Below, one piece after another: positions 27,275-36,504 of a DNA stretch of 64,000 nt; position 1 is the first letter of the stretch; each line of letters starts with the position of its first letter. This stretch comes from Bacteroides sp. 214 (GTDB lineage: Bacteria; Bacteroidota; Bacteroidia; Bacteroidales; Bacteroidaceae): positions 161,803 through 225,802 of the forward strand of contig NZ_QVML01000007.1 in the NCBI RefSeq assembly GCF_010501015.1, read 5' to 3'. The notes below the pieces were generated by a model, which saw nothing but the letters and a program-made list of their open reading frames with translations, made no database searches and was not told where the DNA came from. The position numbers and the translations under genes were made by a program.

Positions 27275-28685
27275 TTATGTTATTCCGGCTATAATAGCGG
27301 TCATCGTTCTTTTCTTTTCCGTAAACAGTTCGAGTATTTGGATTGACGAGATGATAACCTATCAGACTGTGCATGACAAAAGCTTTCTTCAGTTGTTGCA
27401 AGAAATTTGGAGTGCTAACGGTGCAGGTGGAGGAATGCCCCTTTACTTTATTTTTGAGTGGATGTGGACACAACTCTTTGGCTATAGCGAAATAGCTATG
27501 CGAAGCATAAACATTCTGTTTGCTATCATTTATTTTATTGTTTCGTGGCGTATAATACGTAAAACAGAGGCTCCTTCTTGGTTTTGCGTGTTGTTTTTCT
27601 TGAATCCATTGTTCCTTTACTATATGAATGAAGCGCGTCCTTATGCAATGCTATTGTGCATCGGAAGCATTTATACTTATTTGTTGTTTTTCTGCAACTT
27701 GAACAAATACAAAACATTATTTGCATTGCATTTTGTTTTCCTGATAGGTTCATTAACGCACATGATGTTTATGTTTATCATACTAATGTACTTCGTGCAA
27801 TGCATTCGTTTGTATAAAATAGGGGAGTTCAAATTCAAAGAACACCTATCAGTGATGGGAGCTTTCGCACTTCCCTACATAGCTGTATTGTATCACTATT
27901 TGACTGTAATGAGTGGTGCAAGCGAAATAGGCGGAGTAGGAAATCTCGGCACCAACTGGAAAGCCAGCATCGCTCAAATAGTCTATTATTTTGTCGGGCT
28001 TGGCGGTCTTGGGTTGTCTCGCAATGACTTGCGTGCTATGCTCTTTTCGCAGTTGTCGTGGGTACATATTGCTTGCATACTGTTCCTATTCTTTGGCTAC
28101 CTCATGCTCTTTATTCATTTTGTTAAGTATAAGCTATGGAAAGATAAATTCCTAACGACTACATTTTGGGCTTTACTTACTTGCTTTGGTGTGTTCTGTG
28201 TGATGAACATCCTCTTTCAAACTCGTTTTTGGGAGCGACACGTTATCTATCTTTTACCCGCATTGCTTATACTGCTTTGTGTTATTTTAAAATCAATGGT
28301 TGATTCAAAGAAGCAGTTCCCTATGCTGGGGGCAATGTTGGTAATCTGTATGATTTCATTCTCCGGGCTTCGCATTATGTTCGATAAATATCATCAAAAA
28401 GAGGACTATAAAGGCATATCTGCGTATGTAAGCAACACCGATGCCGAAACTGTTTTCCTGCAAGGCGACTCGTTGATTTATACCTATTACGGCATAGATA
28501 TGAGTAATCCAAAGTATCGGATGATAAATAATCTTGGTGAAGAAGAGTTGAAAGATGCCTCTTCGGATAAACTACTGGTTCTTTCAAGCAGAGAAGAATT
28601 TGATGCCGAAGGTCTTTATCCGAAAATGTATGAAGCTAGAGAAGCCAAATATAATTCGTTCATCGTGGTGAGGTATAATCCCTAA
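27261..28685 (+). CDS. GT39/ArnT-like membrane glycosyltransferase
   Basis: The 474-residue GT-C protein has an N-terminal helix, then the catalytic acidic segment [20 protein letters not shown] (Asp-Glu in the first periplasmic loop). About ten helices and a C-terminal soluble domain (about 385-474) follow. [20 protein letters not shown] is a conserved GT39 feature. It would use a polyprenyl-phosphate sugar as donor, consistent with the GtrA gene upstream. It ends the locus; a hairpin at 28718-28752 follows. Confidence 0.85.
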   Translation: MKKSSYVIPAIIAVIVLFFSVNSSSIWIDEMITYQTVHDKSFLQLLQEIWSANGAGGGMPLYFIFEWMWTQLFGYSEIAMRSINILFAIIYFIVSWRIIRKTEAPSWFCVLFFLNPLFLYYMNEARPYAMLLCIGSIYTYLLFFCNLNKYKTLFALHFVFLIGSLTHMMFMFIILMYFVQCIRLYKIGEFKFKEHLSVMGAFALPYIAVLYHYLTVMSGASEIGGVGNLGTNWKASIAQIVYYFVGLGGLGLSRNDLRAMLFSQLSWVHIACILFLFFGYLMLFIHFVKYKLWKDKFLTTTFWALLTCFGVFCVMNILFQTRFWERHVIYLLPALLILLCVILKSMVDSKKQFPMLGAMLVICMISFSGLRIMFDKYHQKEDYKGISAYVSNTDAETVFLQGDSLIYTYYGIDMSNPKYRMINNLGEEELKDASSDKLLVLSSREEFDAEGLYPKMYEAREAKYNSFIVVRYNP

Positions 28686-28717
28686 TTTTCTAATTGATAA
28701 AACTATGACAGAAACTA

Positions 28718-28752
28718 AAAGCCAGCTAGTTCAAAACGGAAAAGCTGGCTTT
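28718..28752 (+). terminator. Terminator of the surface-glycan locus
   Basis: AAAGCCAGCT (28718-28727) pairs perfectly with AGCTGGCTTT (28743-28752), followed by TTGTTGTTAT. It sits in the convergent gap before the beta-helix gene. Confidence 0.7.
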
Positions 28753-28769
28753 GTTGTTATACTCTAATT

Positions 28770-30749
28770 TTAATCAATTTGCATCCAATTGCCAGGTGCA
28801 CCACTTTGTACACAACAGTACTCTGTTTTTGTACTAGTTGATGCTGAATATACTATTATCTTATCTCCTCTTTTCCATTCTCCATAATTTGGTGGGCGGT
28901 TCATCGCAGTGAAAGATGTGACAACGATATTTTCTCCATTATACTCTATATAGTCTGCACGAGTACCATCCATGGTTGCTTGACTCCCAAGTTCAGAGAT
29001 AGGTCTCCATTTAAAAGCTCCTCCACCACAAGAAATGCCATCATCTACGATAAAATAAGCTCCGGCATAATGTATATCGCAGAACTCTGTGTAACTGCCA
29101 CTATATTCTCCTCTGAAAATTCTTGCTGAATGATTTCGACCCATATAAGCAGAAACACAATAAATACAACCGACTTTTCCTGCTGTTCTTACGTATTCAT
29201 TAGGGATTGCGCCTAATATTTTTCTTTTGCAATCCCACATGACTAAGGCTTTATAATAATAAGTTTTTGTCTCATTACCATGCCACGGATAAAATGGGTT
29301 ACCAGTAAAATCTTTAGTATTCATAATATAAATAGTTGCATCTCTTGGGGTCTCAATACGTTTTGAGGAATTTATTCGATAATTAGTTGTTATATGACAG
29401 GAATCTGAAAAATAAGAGCTATAGTTATTGAAATTATCAAAAAGCGTGTTGTCTTCCTTCATAATAGTTAACCCCATTAACTGGTTATCTCCAATATTCC
29501 CTGAATGACAGTATACTTTATAACATTTTTCAATAGACAATGTAGTCATTGAATCTATTTTAATATCAATAGGAGATTTATCATTATTATCTGGCAAACC
29601 ATGTTGGTCGCCATTTATATAGTATAAGAATGAAATGTTTTTCAAGACGACTGAAGTATTGTTAGAACCGCTTGTGTATATATTCAATATAGGGGGATTC
29701 TCCTCACCGCCGTTTTGCCACATAAACATATCTTCTATTGATATATTAGAGGATTCAATTAAGACATTTCCAACTTCTAAATGACCACCAAACATCTTCA
29801 TTCCACGACAATTATGAAATTCAAAAGAACCTTGAATATTTCCCTCAATAGCTCCTCCATTGCAACAGAAGAAACGGACTGTCCCAAAAGTGTGGCAACC
29901 TCTCATCAAAAAGCCATCACCTAAGAAGCCACAATCTACTACAGGAACTGTTGCATTTACTTTTTGTGTGAAAGAACATTTTTCGATATGAAAAGAATCA
30001 ATGTACAAGCTATTATTTTTAAGTAAAGCCTGTGATATATCAGCAAAAAATATATTTTCAAATTTTACACTATATCCCACTTTAAATCCATTACAAACAT
30101 TCATTCCAAACCCAGCAATAATTAAATTCTTAATTTCCCCATTATGAGGAAAAAAAGGATAGAATACTTCATTAGTTGTGTTTTCTTTTTGGTTAATATG
30201 AAAAACGAAATTATCAATAAAGTATTCTCCAGCAGTTTGAACGGGATAGATTTTGGTTCCCATGTAGTCTTTTCTAACAATACCATCTTCAAGAGTAAAT
30301 TCTTCATATGTTCCACAATCTCCTGATATTGAAACACCTGGAGGTATTTTTATAGTTGATGTTACTTTATACTTCCCCTTTGGAATGTGAACGTGTTTGA
30401 ATTTGGAACAACATATTTGAATTGCTTTTGTATCATCATTTTCATAATCTCCTTTCGCGCCAAACCATTGTGGGTATGCTTTATCTATTTTTGCGTGAAT
30501 ATCAATATTTGCTGTATCATTGAATATTTGATATAGTGGAGCATCTATTCCGCAATTGTTCATTTTTAGTTCTATATTACTGGGGACGTTAATACATCCA
30601 CCTCTGAAAAGTAAAATACAGTTGTTGGGAATTGTATGAGTTTGCGTGAGGGTGAATAAGTTCCTAACTTCGTACATTGTGTTTGGGTTAGTTACTTGGC
30701 TTTCGAATGAAGAGTCACTTTGTAAGATTACATAATTTAGATTGTTCAT
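28770..30749 (-). CDS. Pectate-lyase-3 / tail-spike-like beta-helix protein A
   Basis: The 659-residue protein has no signal peptide. An N-terminal head (1-90) precedes a right-handed beta-helix domain with the Pectate_lyase_3 signature KAYPQWFGAKGDYENDDTKA, then HVHIPKGKYKVTSTIKIP and many short Asn/Gly-rich rungs. The C-terminus (PNYGEWKRGDKIIVY, then CCVQSGAPGNW) resembles the last domain of phage tail spikes and tail-fibre receptor-binding proteins. Beta-helix proteins of this kind often bind or cleave polysaccharides. It sits next to the glycan locus, and a paralogue lies divergently at 31575-33458. Enzymatic activity is unproven. Confidence 0.72.
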   Translation of the reverse strand: MNNLNYVILQSDSSFESQVTNPNTMYEVRNLFTLTQTHTIPNNCILLFRGGCINVPSNIELKMNNCGIDAPLYQIFNDTANIDIHAKIDKAYPQWFGAKGDYENDDTKAIQICCSKFKHVHIPKGKYKVTSTIKIPPGVSISGDCGTYEEFTLEDGIVRKDYMGTKIYPVQTAGEYFIDNFVFHINQKENTTNEVFYPFFPHNGEIKNLIIAGFGMNVCNGFKVGYSVKFENIFFADISQALLKNNSLYIDSFHIEKCSFTQKVNATVPVVDCGFLGDGFLMRGCHTFGTVRFFCCNGGAIEGNIQGSFEFHNCRGMKMFGGHLEVGNVLIESSNISIEDMFMWQNGGEENPPILNIYTSGSNNTSVVLKNISFLYYINGDQHGLPDNNDKSPIDIKIDSMTTLSIEKCYKVYCHSGNIGDNQLMGLTIMKEDNTLFDNFNNYSSYFSDSCHITTNYRINSSKRIETPRDATIYIMNTKDFTGNPFYPWHGNETKTYYYKALVMWDCKRKILGAIPNEYVRTAGKVGCIYCVSAYMGRNHSARIFRGEYSGSYTEFCDIHYAGAYFIVDDGISCGGGAFKWRPISELGSQATMDGTRADYIEYNGENIVVTSFTAMNRPPNYGEWKRGDKIIVYSASTSTKTEYCCVQSGAPGNWMQID

Positions 30750-30780
30750 TGTGATAAGTTTTTATAGTTAATGAATTTTT

Positions 30781-30810
30781 CAAAGATAATTAATTTTTAA
30801 TAATAAGCAA
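30781..30810 (-). promoter_or_regulatory. Promoter of beta-helix gene A
   Basis: The minus strand carries TTG (30810-30808) and TATCTTTG (30788-30781) with 19 bp between, a near-ideal Bacteroidota promoter 32 bp upstream of the ATG at 30749. Confidence 0.65.
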
Positions 30811-30908
30811 CAAAACATGTGTTTTTACTTGTCACAAAATAAATTCAGTAGGTGTTTTATTCATCCAGGGGGGGTAATGTACACTCCAAATGCAGTTTTA
30901 CTAAATAA

Positions 30909-31252
30909 GCCTTCACCTTCACAAAACGCTGTAACCAAATGGTAGTAAACAAGTTACGTGTGAAGTCACCCTCTTTTATCCTTCACAGGGCTTTCACAAC
31001 TAATTTTCTGACTGTATTTGTAGTAAGAAACCAGTGAGAAATGCTTCGAAAACCAGTGAGATGTGAAGCAAAAATCAGTCAGAAACTACACAGCCTAAAG
31101 CTCTTATTTCAATGCTTATGGTATTTACCTCGTCAGCCATAAGCAAATGCCCCTTCGTCCATAAGCAAACGACCCTTCAGCCATAAGCAAACAGAGTGTT
31201 TGCCATAGGCAGATGGTTGGTCTGCCTATGGTTTGTGCCCCGTCAGCTATGG
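30909..31252. repeat. Intergenic 22-bp-phased word array 2
   Basis: This lies in the 690-bp gap between the two divergent beta-helix genes. Words related to CAGTCAGA occur at 31007 (-), 31031, 31053 and 31075, the last three exactly 22 bp apart. CCATAAGC and variants occur at 31114 (-), 31138, 31159, 31181, 31203, 31224 (-) and 31245 (-), with centres 21-24 bp apart. These are the same two word families as in array 1. Weaker CTTCAC/GTGAAG words extend to about 30909. The gap also holds the promoter of gene A; its last 190 bp show nothing more that I can name. Confidence 0.78.
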
Positions 31253-31443
31253 TTTGTCAAAATTATGGCTTTAGGTCGAAATAGGACTTTTGGACAATAC
31301 TAACTAATATGCAATTAAGTCATATTTTGAACAGAAAAGAACTAATAATAATAATTCTGTAAACAATTTCTTTATTATTGTGTTATAGTTATAATGTCCA
31401 CCATAAATAGTGCGACTATTATTAATCATTAAAAACTAAAATC

Positions 31444-31574
31444 ATGGAAACAGACAGACAAGCGAAGAATTTGTTCGGGTAAACCTCACAACCGATTTTA
31501 TCGAATTCCCAGATTCAGGAACATTAAGTGCAAACACGACTTACGTAGTACGGAAAGCACACAACGTATCAACC
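31444..31574 (+). pseudogene. Displaced 5' end of beta-helix gene B with ACAG repeat tract
   Basis: ATG at 31444 reads 12 codons and stops. The homologous head of protein B is in the neighbouring frame. The shift falls within 31444-31470, which holds two ACAG units plus ACA at 31450-31460. Adding one 4-base unit would join the ATG to the long frame and give METDRQTSEEFVRVNL. This is either a decayed gene start or a switchable frame. Confidence 0.6.
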
Positions 31575-33458
31575 ATGACATTTCCTGCAGGTGTTACTCT
31601 TTATTTTATTGGGGGTATGCTCACGGCAACTGCTGCCAGAACCCTAACTGGGAATAGAACCCGGATTATAGCTCCTATAGAACAAATATTTTCGGACAAC
31701 ATTACCGTAAATGGTTCTTGGGTAATAGACCGCGCGTATCCACAATGGTTTGGAGCAAAGGCCTATGCTGTAATAAGCGACTCGGCTATTGATAGTACTC
31801 CGGCAATAAACAAAGCTATCGTGATGAAGAAGAGAGGTGAAGTGTTCGTGCCACGAGGTGTTTATCGAGTTAATGGAACGATAGAAATTAAAGCGGGTAT
31901 TGCTTTGGTTGGAGAAATAGGAGAGTATAATGATGATGAGTCAGAACAAGAAAACTTGGGAACAATATTACTTCCCGGTGCATCAAGTCTGTCTAGCTAT
32001 ACGGATGGATACCTTGTAAGGATGAATATGTTGGGTGATACATGGGAGATTCCTTATAATAAACCTGGAACGTTGATGAAGGATTTGGTATTTCAAAATA
32101 CATGGAAGAAAATAGGAAACCTAAAAGGGGTATGTACTGCGGGAAGTTTTGAGATGAATTGCTGTAGCTGGTGGTATTTTAAGCAAGTCGTTTTTAATAT
32201 TTTTGTTTATTCTGATCAAAGAAAAATAGTGAAGTGTTCATATAATGGTCCATGTAGTAACGATACAGGTGATGCTTTGTATGCTTTTGACTTTAATACT
32301 TTAGGGGATGCATTGATTTTTGAAGGCAATGCAATACATTCAGTAGACCCTAAAGTAAAAGGATTGCGTGTTACTTTGAGCAATGGAGGTTCTATTTCAT
32401 CTAATATTATCAATAATGATGTACTAATAGAGGCATCTAAAGGGATAACCTTTGCATCAAATCATCTTGAAGGTGGTGTGCAGGTAGAAATAAGAGATTC
32501 AAATGTAACAATGATGAATAATTTTTTATGGAAAGGAACTCGTCCAAGTCTTGTCATAAAATCATTGAGCAATGGTCAAACTCCTGTAGTGAAATCGTCT
32601 GGTGATTTGTTCTTATACTACGGAAAAGAGTTAAATGACAGTACTGATTATGATATTTCGAATATAAATGAATATGATGTACAGATAGATAATAATTGTT
32701 CGCTTGAATTTTCTCAGACTTATCGATATTGGGTTCTTAGTGGACTTATCGGAGCAATGTATATTTATGGAATTAATATCTGCACCAATGACAACGAGAT
32801 AACTCAACCATTTTCTATTTTTAATGAGCAAAGTTATCTTTTGTCTTCCAGTTGTAGAATTATGCCGGGATATACTGTAATGAAAATGGCTTCGATGGAT
32901 AATATGCTTGAACCTAATGCGTATGGATACGGATCTAGTTCTTATGCTAAATGGTATTTGAATAGTGGTACATATCACTACAAATATCAAATTCTATGGG
33001 ATAAAACACGTTTAATAGCTGGTCAGAGCGATATATTGACATGGTACACAACTGGTGGAAGTTCAATTAATATGACTAAAAATGGCGAAGGATTATTATT
33101 TCATCTTTCAAATGCAAGACCGTGTGGAAACCAAGCTATGCTTCGTCTATACAGAGGTACAAGTACTGATTATACTCACTATATTGATATACCAGTTGCA
33201 GGAGCGATACACCTATATGAAAACGGTATCTCCGTATCAGGATTCAAATGGAAGGAATTAACACCATCGGAGAATATATTGAACGCTAACACTAACATTA
33301 CTTCTATCTTTTACAAAGGTAAAAATGTGGAATGTAAGGCACCAGCACAACCCCTATATGGCACATGGCAAGAAGGAGACGTTGTTTACAACAATAACCC
33401 TAATAGACTGACTTCTTATTGGATTTATTTAGGTGGCGCGTGGAGAGAAAGACTCTAA
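31575..33458 (+). CDS. Pectate-lyase-3 / tail-spike-like beta-helix protein B, 5' end frameshifted
   Basis: From the first in-frame ATG the product is 627 residues. It is a paralogue of protein A: both share AYPQWFGAK, a VP-x-GVYRVNGTIEI segment, beta-helix rungs, and a C-terminal GTWQEGDVVYNN domain like those of tail spikes. The frame stays open upstream to 31440 and encodes a homologous head (EEFVRVNLTTDFIEFP, then TTYVVRK), but has no start codon. An ATG at 31444 lies one frame off and stops at 31480. The true gene probably began at 31444, and a small deletion has broken it. There is no signal peptide. It may be silent or made as a truncated protein. Confidence 0.68.
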   Translation: MTFPAGVTLYFIGGMLTATAARTLTGNRTRIIAPIEQIFSDNITVNGSWVIDRAYPQWFGAKAYAVISDSAIDSTPAINKAIVMKKRGEVFVPRGVYRVNGTIEIKAGIALVGEIGEYNDDESEQENLGTILLPGASSLSSYTDGYLVRMNMLGDTWEIPYNKPGTLMKDLVFQNTWKKIGNLKGVCTAGSFEMNCCSWWYFKQVVFNIFVYSDQRKIVKCSYNGPCSNDTGDALYAFDFNTLGDALIFEGNAIHSVDPKVKGLRVTLSNGGSISSNIINNDVLIEASKGITFASNHLEGGVQVEIRDSNVTMMNNFLWKGTRPSLVIKSLSNGQTPVVKSSGDLFLYYGKELNDSTDYDISNINEYDVQIDNNCSLEFSQTYRYWVLSGLIGAMYIYGINICTNDNEITQPFSIFNEQSYLLSSSCRIMPGYTVMKMASMDNMLEPNAYGYGSSSYAKWYLNSGTYHYKYQILWDKTRLIAGQSDILTWYTTGGSSINMTKNGEGLLFHLSNARPCGNQAMLRLYRGTSTDYTHYIDIPVAGAIHLYENGISVSGFKWKELTPSENILNANTNITSIFYKGKNVECKAPAQPLYGTWQEGDVVYNNNPNRLTSYWIYLGGAWRERL

Positions 33459-33548
33459 GAAACAGTTTTTGCATTTACTTGTTCTTTTATTTAATTCTGT
33501 TTTCAAAGTAATTAACGGATTGTTAAATAGTATAGGCGTGTGCTCCCA

Positions 33549-33618
33549 ATACTTGACGCGTCAAGTATAAAGAGTACACGCTTCAAGTATAAAGAGTTGA
33601 CGCGTCAAGTATTTGGGG
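33549..33618. repeat. Intergenic 22-bp tandem array 3a
   Basis: Units starting CGCGTCAAGTATAAAGAGT at 33557, CGCTTCAAGTATAAAGAGT at 33579 and CGCGTCAAGTATTTGG at 33601 are exactly 22 bp apart. The first overlaps the 20-bp palindrome at 33549-33568 (centre GACGCGTC). The array lies in the 400-bp convergent gap between beta-helix gene B and glyA. Confidence 0.85.
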
Positions 33619-33713
33619 GTGAAATACCCCTCTCAGAAGCGCCTTAGCGCAACGTTCTTTTTGGGGGAAATAAGCAGCAATGTAAAGGGAAGACAAGCAT
33701 CAACAAAGATTTC

Positions 33714-33779
33714 TACTTGACGCTTTAAGAACAAATACTCAAGGCGTTGAGAATATATTCTCAACGCCTTGAGTATAAT
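33714..33779. repeat. Intergenic 22-bp array 3b including a perfect 42-bp palindrome
   Basis: Units begin TACTTGACGC at 33714, TACTCAAGGC at 33736 and TTCTCAACGC at 33758, each 22 bp apart. The last two form a perfect inverted repeat, 21 + 21 bases with no loop, at 33735-33776 (left arm starts ATACTCAAGGCGTTGAG). It could form a cruciform or an RNA hairpin in either transcript. Between 3a and 3b, 33619-33713 shows nothing I can name. Confidence 0.88.
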
Positions 33780-33805
33780 TGGGACAAGCTACGGATAGAA
33801 ACAAA

Positions 33806-33837
33806 AAAAGGAGAAAACACAACTGCTTTCTCCTTTT
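33806..33837 (-). terminator. glyA terminator
   Basis: AAAAGGAGAAA (33806-33816) pairs with TTTCTCCTTTT (33827-33837). Read on the minus strand it is followed by a further T run. It lies 23 bp past the glyA stop. Confidence 0.75.
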
Positions 33838-33859
33838 CTGATTTCCTAACCTATGTATC

Positions 33860-35140
33860 TTAATACGCAAATAGCGGATATTTCGTCATTGTTTCGTTAA
33901 CACGCTTTCTAACATCTGCAATAACTTTATCGTTACCGATGTTCGAAAGTACTGTTTCCATCATTTCGGCTATTTCTTCCATAAGTTCTTCTTTTGCGCC
34001 ACGGGTAGTGATAGCAGGTGTTCCTACACGGATACCCGAAGTTTGGAATGCAGAGCGAGAGTCGAATGGAACCATGTTCTTGTTTACTGTAATGTCTGCT
34101 TCAACCAATGCTTTCTCGGCAACCTTTCCGGTTAGTTCGGGATATTTGCTGCGTAGGTCAACCAACATAGAGTGATTGTCTGTTCCGCCCGATACAATAT
34201 CAAAACCGCGTTTTATCAATGCGTTGGCAAGTGCCTTGGCGTTTTTCATTACTTGTTTTTGATATTCTTTATATTCGGGTTGCAAACATTCATGGAAGGC
34301 AACAGCTTTAGAGGCAATTACATGTTCCAATGGCCCGCCTTGTATGCCGGGGAACACAGCCGAATCCAGTAGTTGCGACATCATCTTTATCTCGCCTTTT
34401 GGTGTGGTCTTTCCCCAAGGATTTGGGAAGTCCTTGCCCAATAAGATGATACCACCACGTGGTCCACGAAGTGTTTTGTGGGTGGTAGAGGTTACGATGT
34501 GTGCATATTCTAAAGGATTTTTCAATAATCCGGCAGCGATTAATCCGGCAGGGTGTGCCATGTCTACCATCAACAAAGCGCCAATCTTATCGGCAATTTC
34601 GCGCATGCGTTTGTAATCCCATTCGCGTGAGTAGGCCGAGCCACCACCAATAATCAATTTAGGACGTTCGCGCAAAGCTACTTCTTCCATCTGGTCGTAG
34701 TCCACGCGTCCGGTTTCTTTCTTTACATTATATTCGCAGGGAGTATAGATGATACCTGATGTGTTTACTAAAGAGCCGTGAGACAAGTGCCCGCCATGTG
34801 CAAGATTTAACCCTAAGAACTTATCGCCAGGGTCTAGTACGGCAAGAAAAACCGCTGCGTTGGCTTGTGCACCCGAGTGTGGTTGTACGTTTGCCCATTC
34901 CGCACCAAAAATCTCTTTCAATCGGTCGATAGCAAGTTGTTCACTTTCGTCCACTACTTCGCAACCGCCATAGTAACGTTTGCCGGGATATCCTTCAGCA
35001 TATTTGTTGGTAAGACAGGTACCCATTGCTTTCATTACTTGGTCACTCACAAAATTTTCCGAAGCAATTAGTTCAATTCCTTTCAACTGGCGTTGATGTT
35101 CTCTTTCGATAATGTCGAAAATCAAATCGTCTCTTTTCAT
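33860..35140 (-). CDS. glyA: Serine hydroxymethyltransferase
   Basis: This PLP enzyme converts serine and tetrahydrofolate to glycine and 5,10-methylene-THF, the main source of one-carbon units. The 426-residue protein has all family motifs: [49 protein letters not shown] and the PLP lysine in [15 protein letters not shown]. The length is normal. A -7 element (TAATTTTG on the minus strand, 35181-35188) lies upstream. Confidence 0.97.
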   Translation of the reverse strand: MKRDDLIFDIIEREHQRQLKGIELIASENFVSDQVMKAMGTCLTNKYAEGYPGKRYYGGCEVVDESEQLAIDRLKEIFGAEWANVQPHSGAQANAAVFLAVLDPGDKFLGLNLAHGGHLSHGSLVNTSGIIYTPCEYNVKKETGRVDYDQMEEVALRERPKLIIGGGSAYSREWDYKRMREIADKIGALLMVDMAHPAGLIAAGLLKNPLEYAHIVTSTTHKTLRGPRGGIILLGKDFPNPWGKTTPKGEIKMMSQLLDSAVFPGIQGGPLEHVIASKAVAFHECLQPEYKEYQKQVMKNAKALANALIKRGFDIVSGGTDNHSMLVDLRSKYPELTGKVAEKALVEADITVNKNMVPFDSRSAFQTSGIRVGTPAITTRGAKEELMEEIAEMMETVLSNIGNDKVIADVRKRVNETMTKYPLFAY

Positions 35141-35180
35141 TCTATAAAATGGTAATTGGGTTATGATTCTTTAATGGCGG

Positions 35181-35188
35181 CAAAATTA
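35181..35188 (-). promoter_or_regulatory. -7 promoter element of glyA
   Basis: The minus strand reads TAATTTTG (TAnnTTTG), 40 bp before the ATG. Confidence 0.45.
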
Positions 35189-35216
35189 GCTAAAAAGAAT
35201 GGTATACCGAACCATT

Positions 35217-35924
35217 CTAGAACATTATTCCTAATGAAAAGCTCAGTATGTTGTTGCGTCTGTCGAATGTAATGTTCCCGCTTTCCCTTCCTTCGGGCTT
35301 TTCGTACGTTACCGATTTGGAAATATTCATCAAACCGATTTCGTAGCGGAAGTCGAAAAAAATGTGCGAAATGCGAACGCCTGTTCCCAACACAAATCCT
35401 GCATTGACCGGATACAACTCTTCCTGAATGCCATTCTGGTCAAAGTTATCAAAGCTAATCTTGTTGTTTTGTTCCCAAAGAAGTTTGATTACAGGGCCGG
35501 CAAAGACCGATAATCCATACGGTTTTTGTTTGATTATATTGTATCCATATAGTATGGGGAGCTCCAAACTGTGAATGGTGGCTTTGATGGATGCATAGTT
35601 GGGCTCAATTTCGGGATGTTGTGACCCCAGCTTGTCGAAAACAATCTCACTTCGACTCACTTGGTATACCAATTCGGGTTGCAGGTAATGTTTCTGCATG
35701 TTAATGCGCATGAAGAGCGTAGTAAACCAACCCACCCGGTAGTTGTTTTGAATATTCTTAATGGTGACATCGTTGATTTTGAAGTCATTCACCAGATATA
35801 ATGAAGAATTAAACCCTGCCTTTGCTCCGAAGTCTACTGTAACACGGTCTTTTTCGTGATGCTCTTGCGCCACAACCACAGTAAACAAACTCAAAATCGT
35901 AAGGGTTAGTACAATTCTTCTCAT
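35217..35924 (-). CDS. PorT-family outer-membrane beta-barrel protein
   Basis: The 235-residue protein has a signal peptide (about 1-19, ending VVVA-QE), then alternating amphipathic strands: VDFGAKAGFNSSLYL, GWFTTLFMRI, LSVFAGPVIKLLW, and a terminal ILSFSLGIMF ending in Phe, as outer-membrane barrels do. It resembles the eight-stranded PorT/OmpA-like barrel group of Bacteroidota. The role is unknown. It is 7 bp downstream of the flavin reductase gene on the same strand. Confidence 0.75.
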   Translation of the reverse strand: MRRIVLTLTILSLFTVVVAQEHHEKDRVTVDFGAKAGFNSSLYLVNDFKINDVTIKNIQNNYRVGWFTTLFMRINMQKHYLQPELVYQVSRSEIVFDKLGSQHPEIEPNYASIKATIHSLELPILYGYNIIKQKPYGLSVFAGPVIKLLWEQNNKISFDNFDQNGIQEELYPVNAGFVLGTGVRISHIFFDFRYEIGLMNISKSVTYEKPEGRESGNITFDRRNNILSFSLGIMF

Positions 35925-35931
35925 ATTGCTT

Positions 35932-36504
35932 CTATTTTGTTTTCTTTTTCTCTACCGACCAGCCGAACTTTCCTTTTTTATCGCCAAGTCCGAAGTAGTT
36001 ACCATGCAGATATACCAGTGGGTGTGTTTCCGCCAGTTCAAACTTACCGGTTTCCTGGTTCATTGCATTTTCGTCTGCCCGCACATTAACCACGTCGGCT
36101 ATAAACATATCGTGCGAACCCAGCGAAACAATCTCTTTTACCCGACACTCTATACTTAACGGAGCTTCCTTAATACCCGGCGCGCTTACAAACGTACTCT
36201 TATCGGGTGTTAATTTCATCTCCTTGAACTTGTTATAATCTTTGCCCGAACGAACACCACACCAATCGGTTGCGTAGGCAAGGTCTTCTGTCGTCAGGTT
36301 TATTACAAACTCCATATTCTTCTTGATAATACCATACGAGTGTCTTTCCGGACGTACCGAAATGTAACACATCGGCGGATTAGTGCAGAGTGTACCTGTC
36401 CAAGCAATGGTGATAATGTTATACTCTTCTTCGTTACTGCCGCAGGTTACCATAACGGCGGGTAGGGGATAGATGAGTGTTCCCGGTTTCCAATCTTGCT
36501 TCAT
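35932..36504 (-). CDS. Flavin reductase family protein (FMN-binding split barrel)
   Basis: The 190-residue protein has the flavin-reductase-like pattern: [55 protein letters not shown], and the late [12 protein letters not shown]. It binds FMN and probably acts as an oxidoreductase of unknown partner. Its ATG overlaps the pyrI stop by 4 bp (ATGA), so it is coupled to the pyrBI operon, a pairing common in Bacteroides but not explained by pyrimidine synthesis. Confidence 0.85.
   Translation of the reverse strand: MKQDWKPGTLIYPLPAVMVTCGSNEEEYNIITIAWTGTLCTNPPMCYISVRPERHSYGIIKKNMEFVINLTTEDLAYATDWCGVRSGKDYNKFKEMKLTPDKSTFVSAPGIKEAPLSIECRVKEIVSLGSHDMFIADVVNVRADENAMNQETGKFELAETHPLVYLHGNYFGLGDKKGKFGWSVEKKKTK

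Noticed and set aside
28704..28751. Short 16-codon frame after the GT39 gene
   Set aside because: It lies inside the terminator hairpin and has no coding features.
28770..33458. A prophage
   Set aside because: Only two tail-spike-like genes are present; no capsid, terminase, integrase, lysis or attachment site is visible, and both sides are chromosomal housekeeping or glycan genes.
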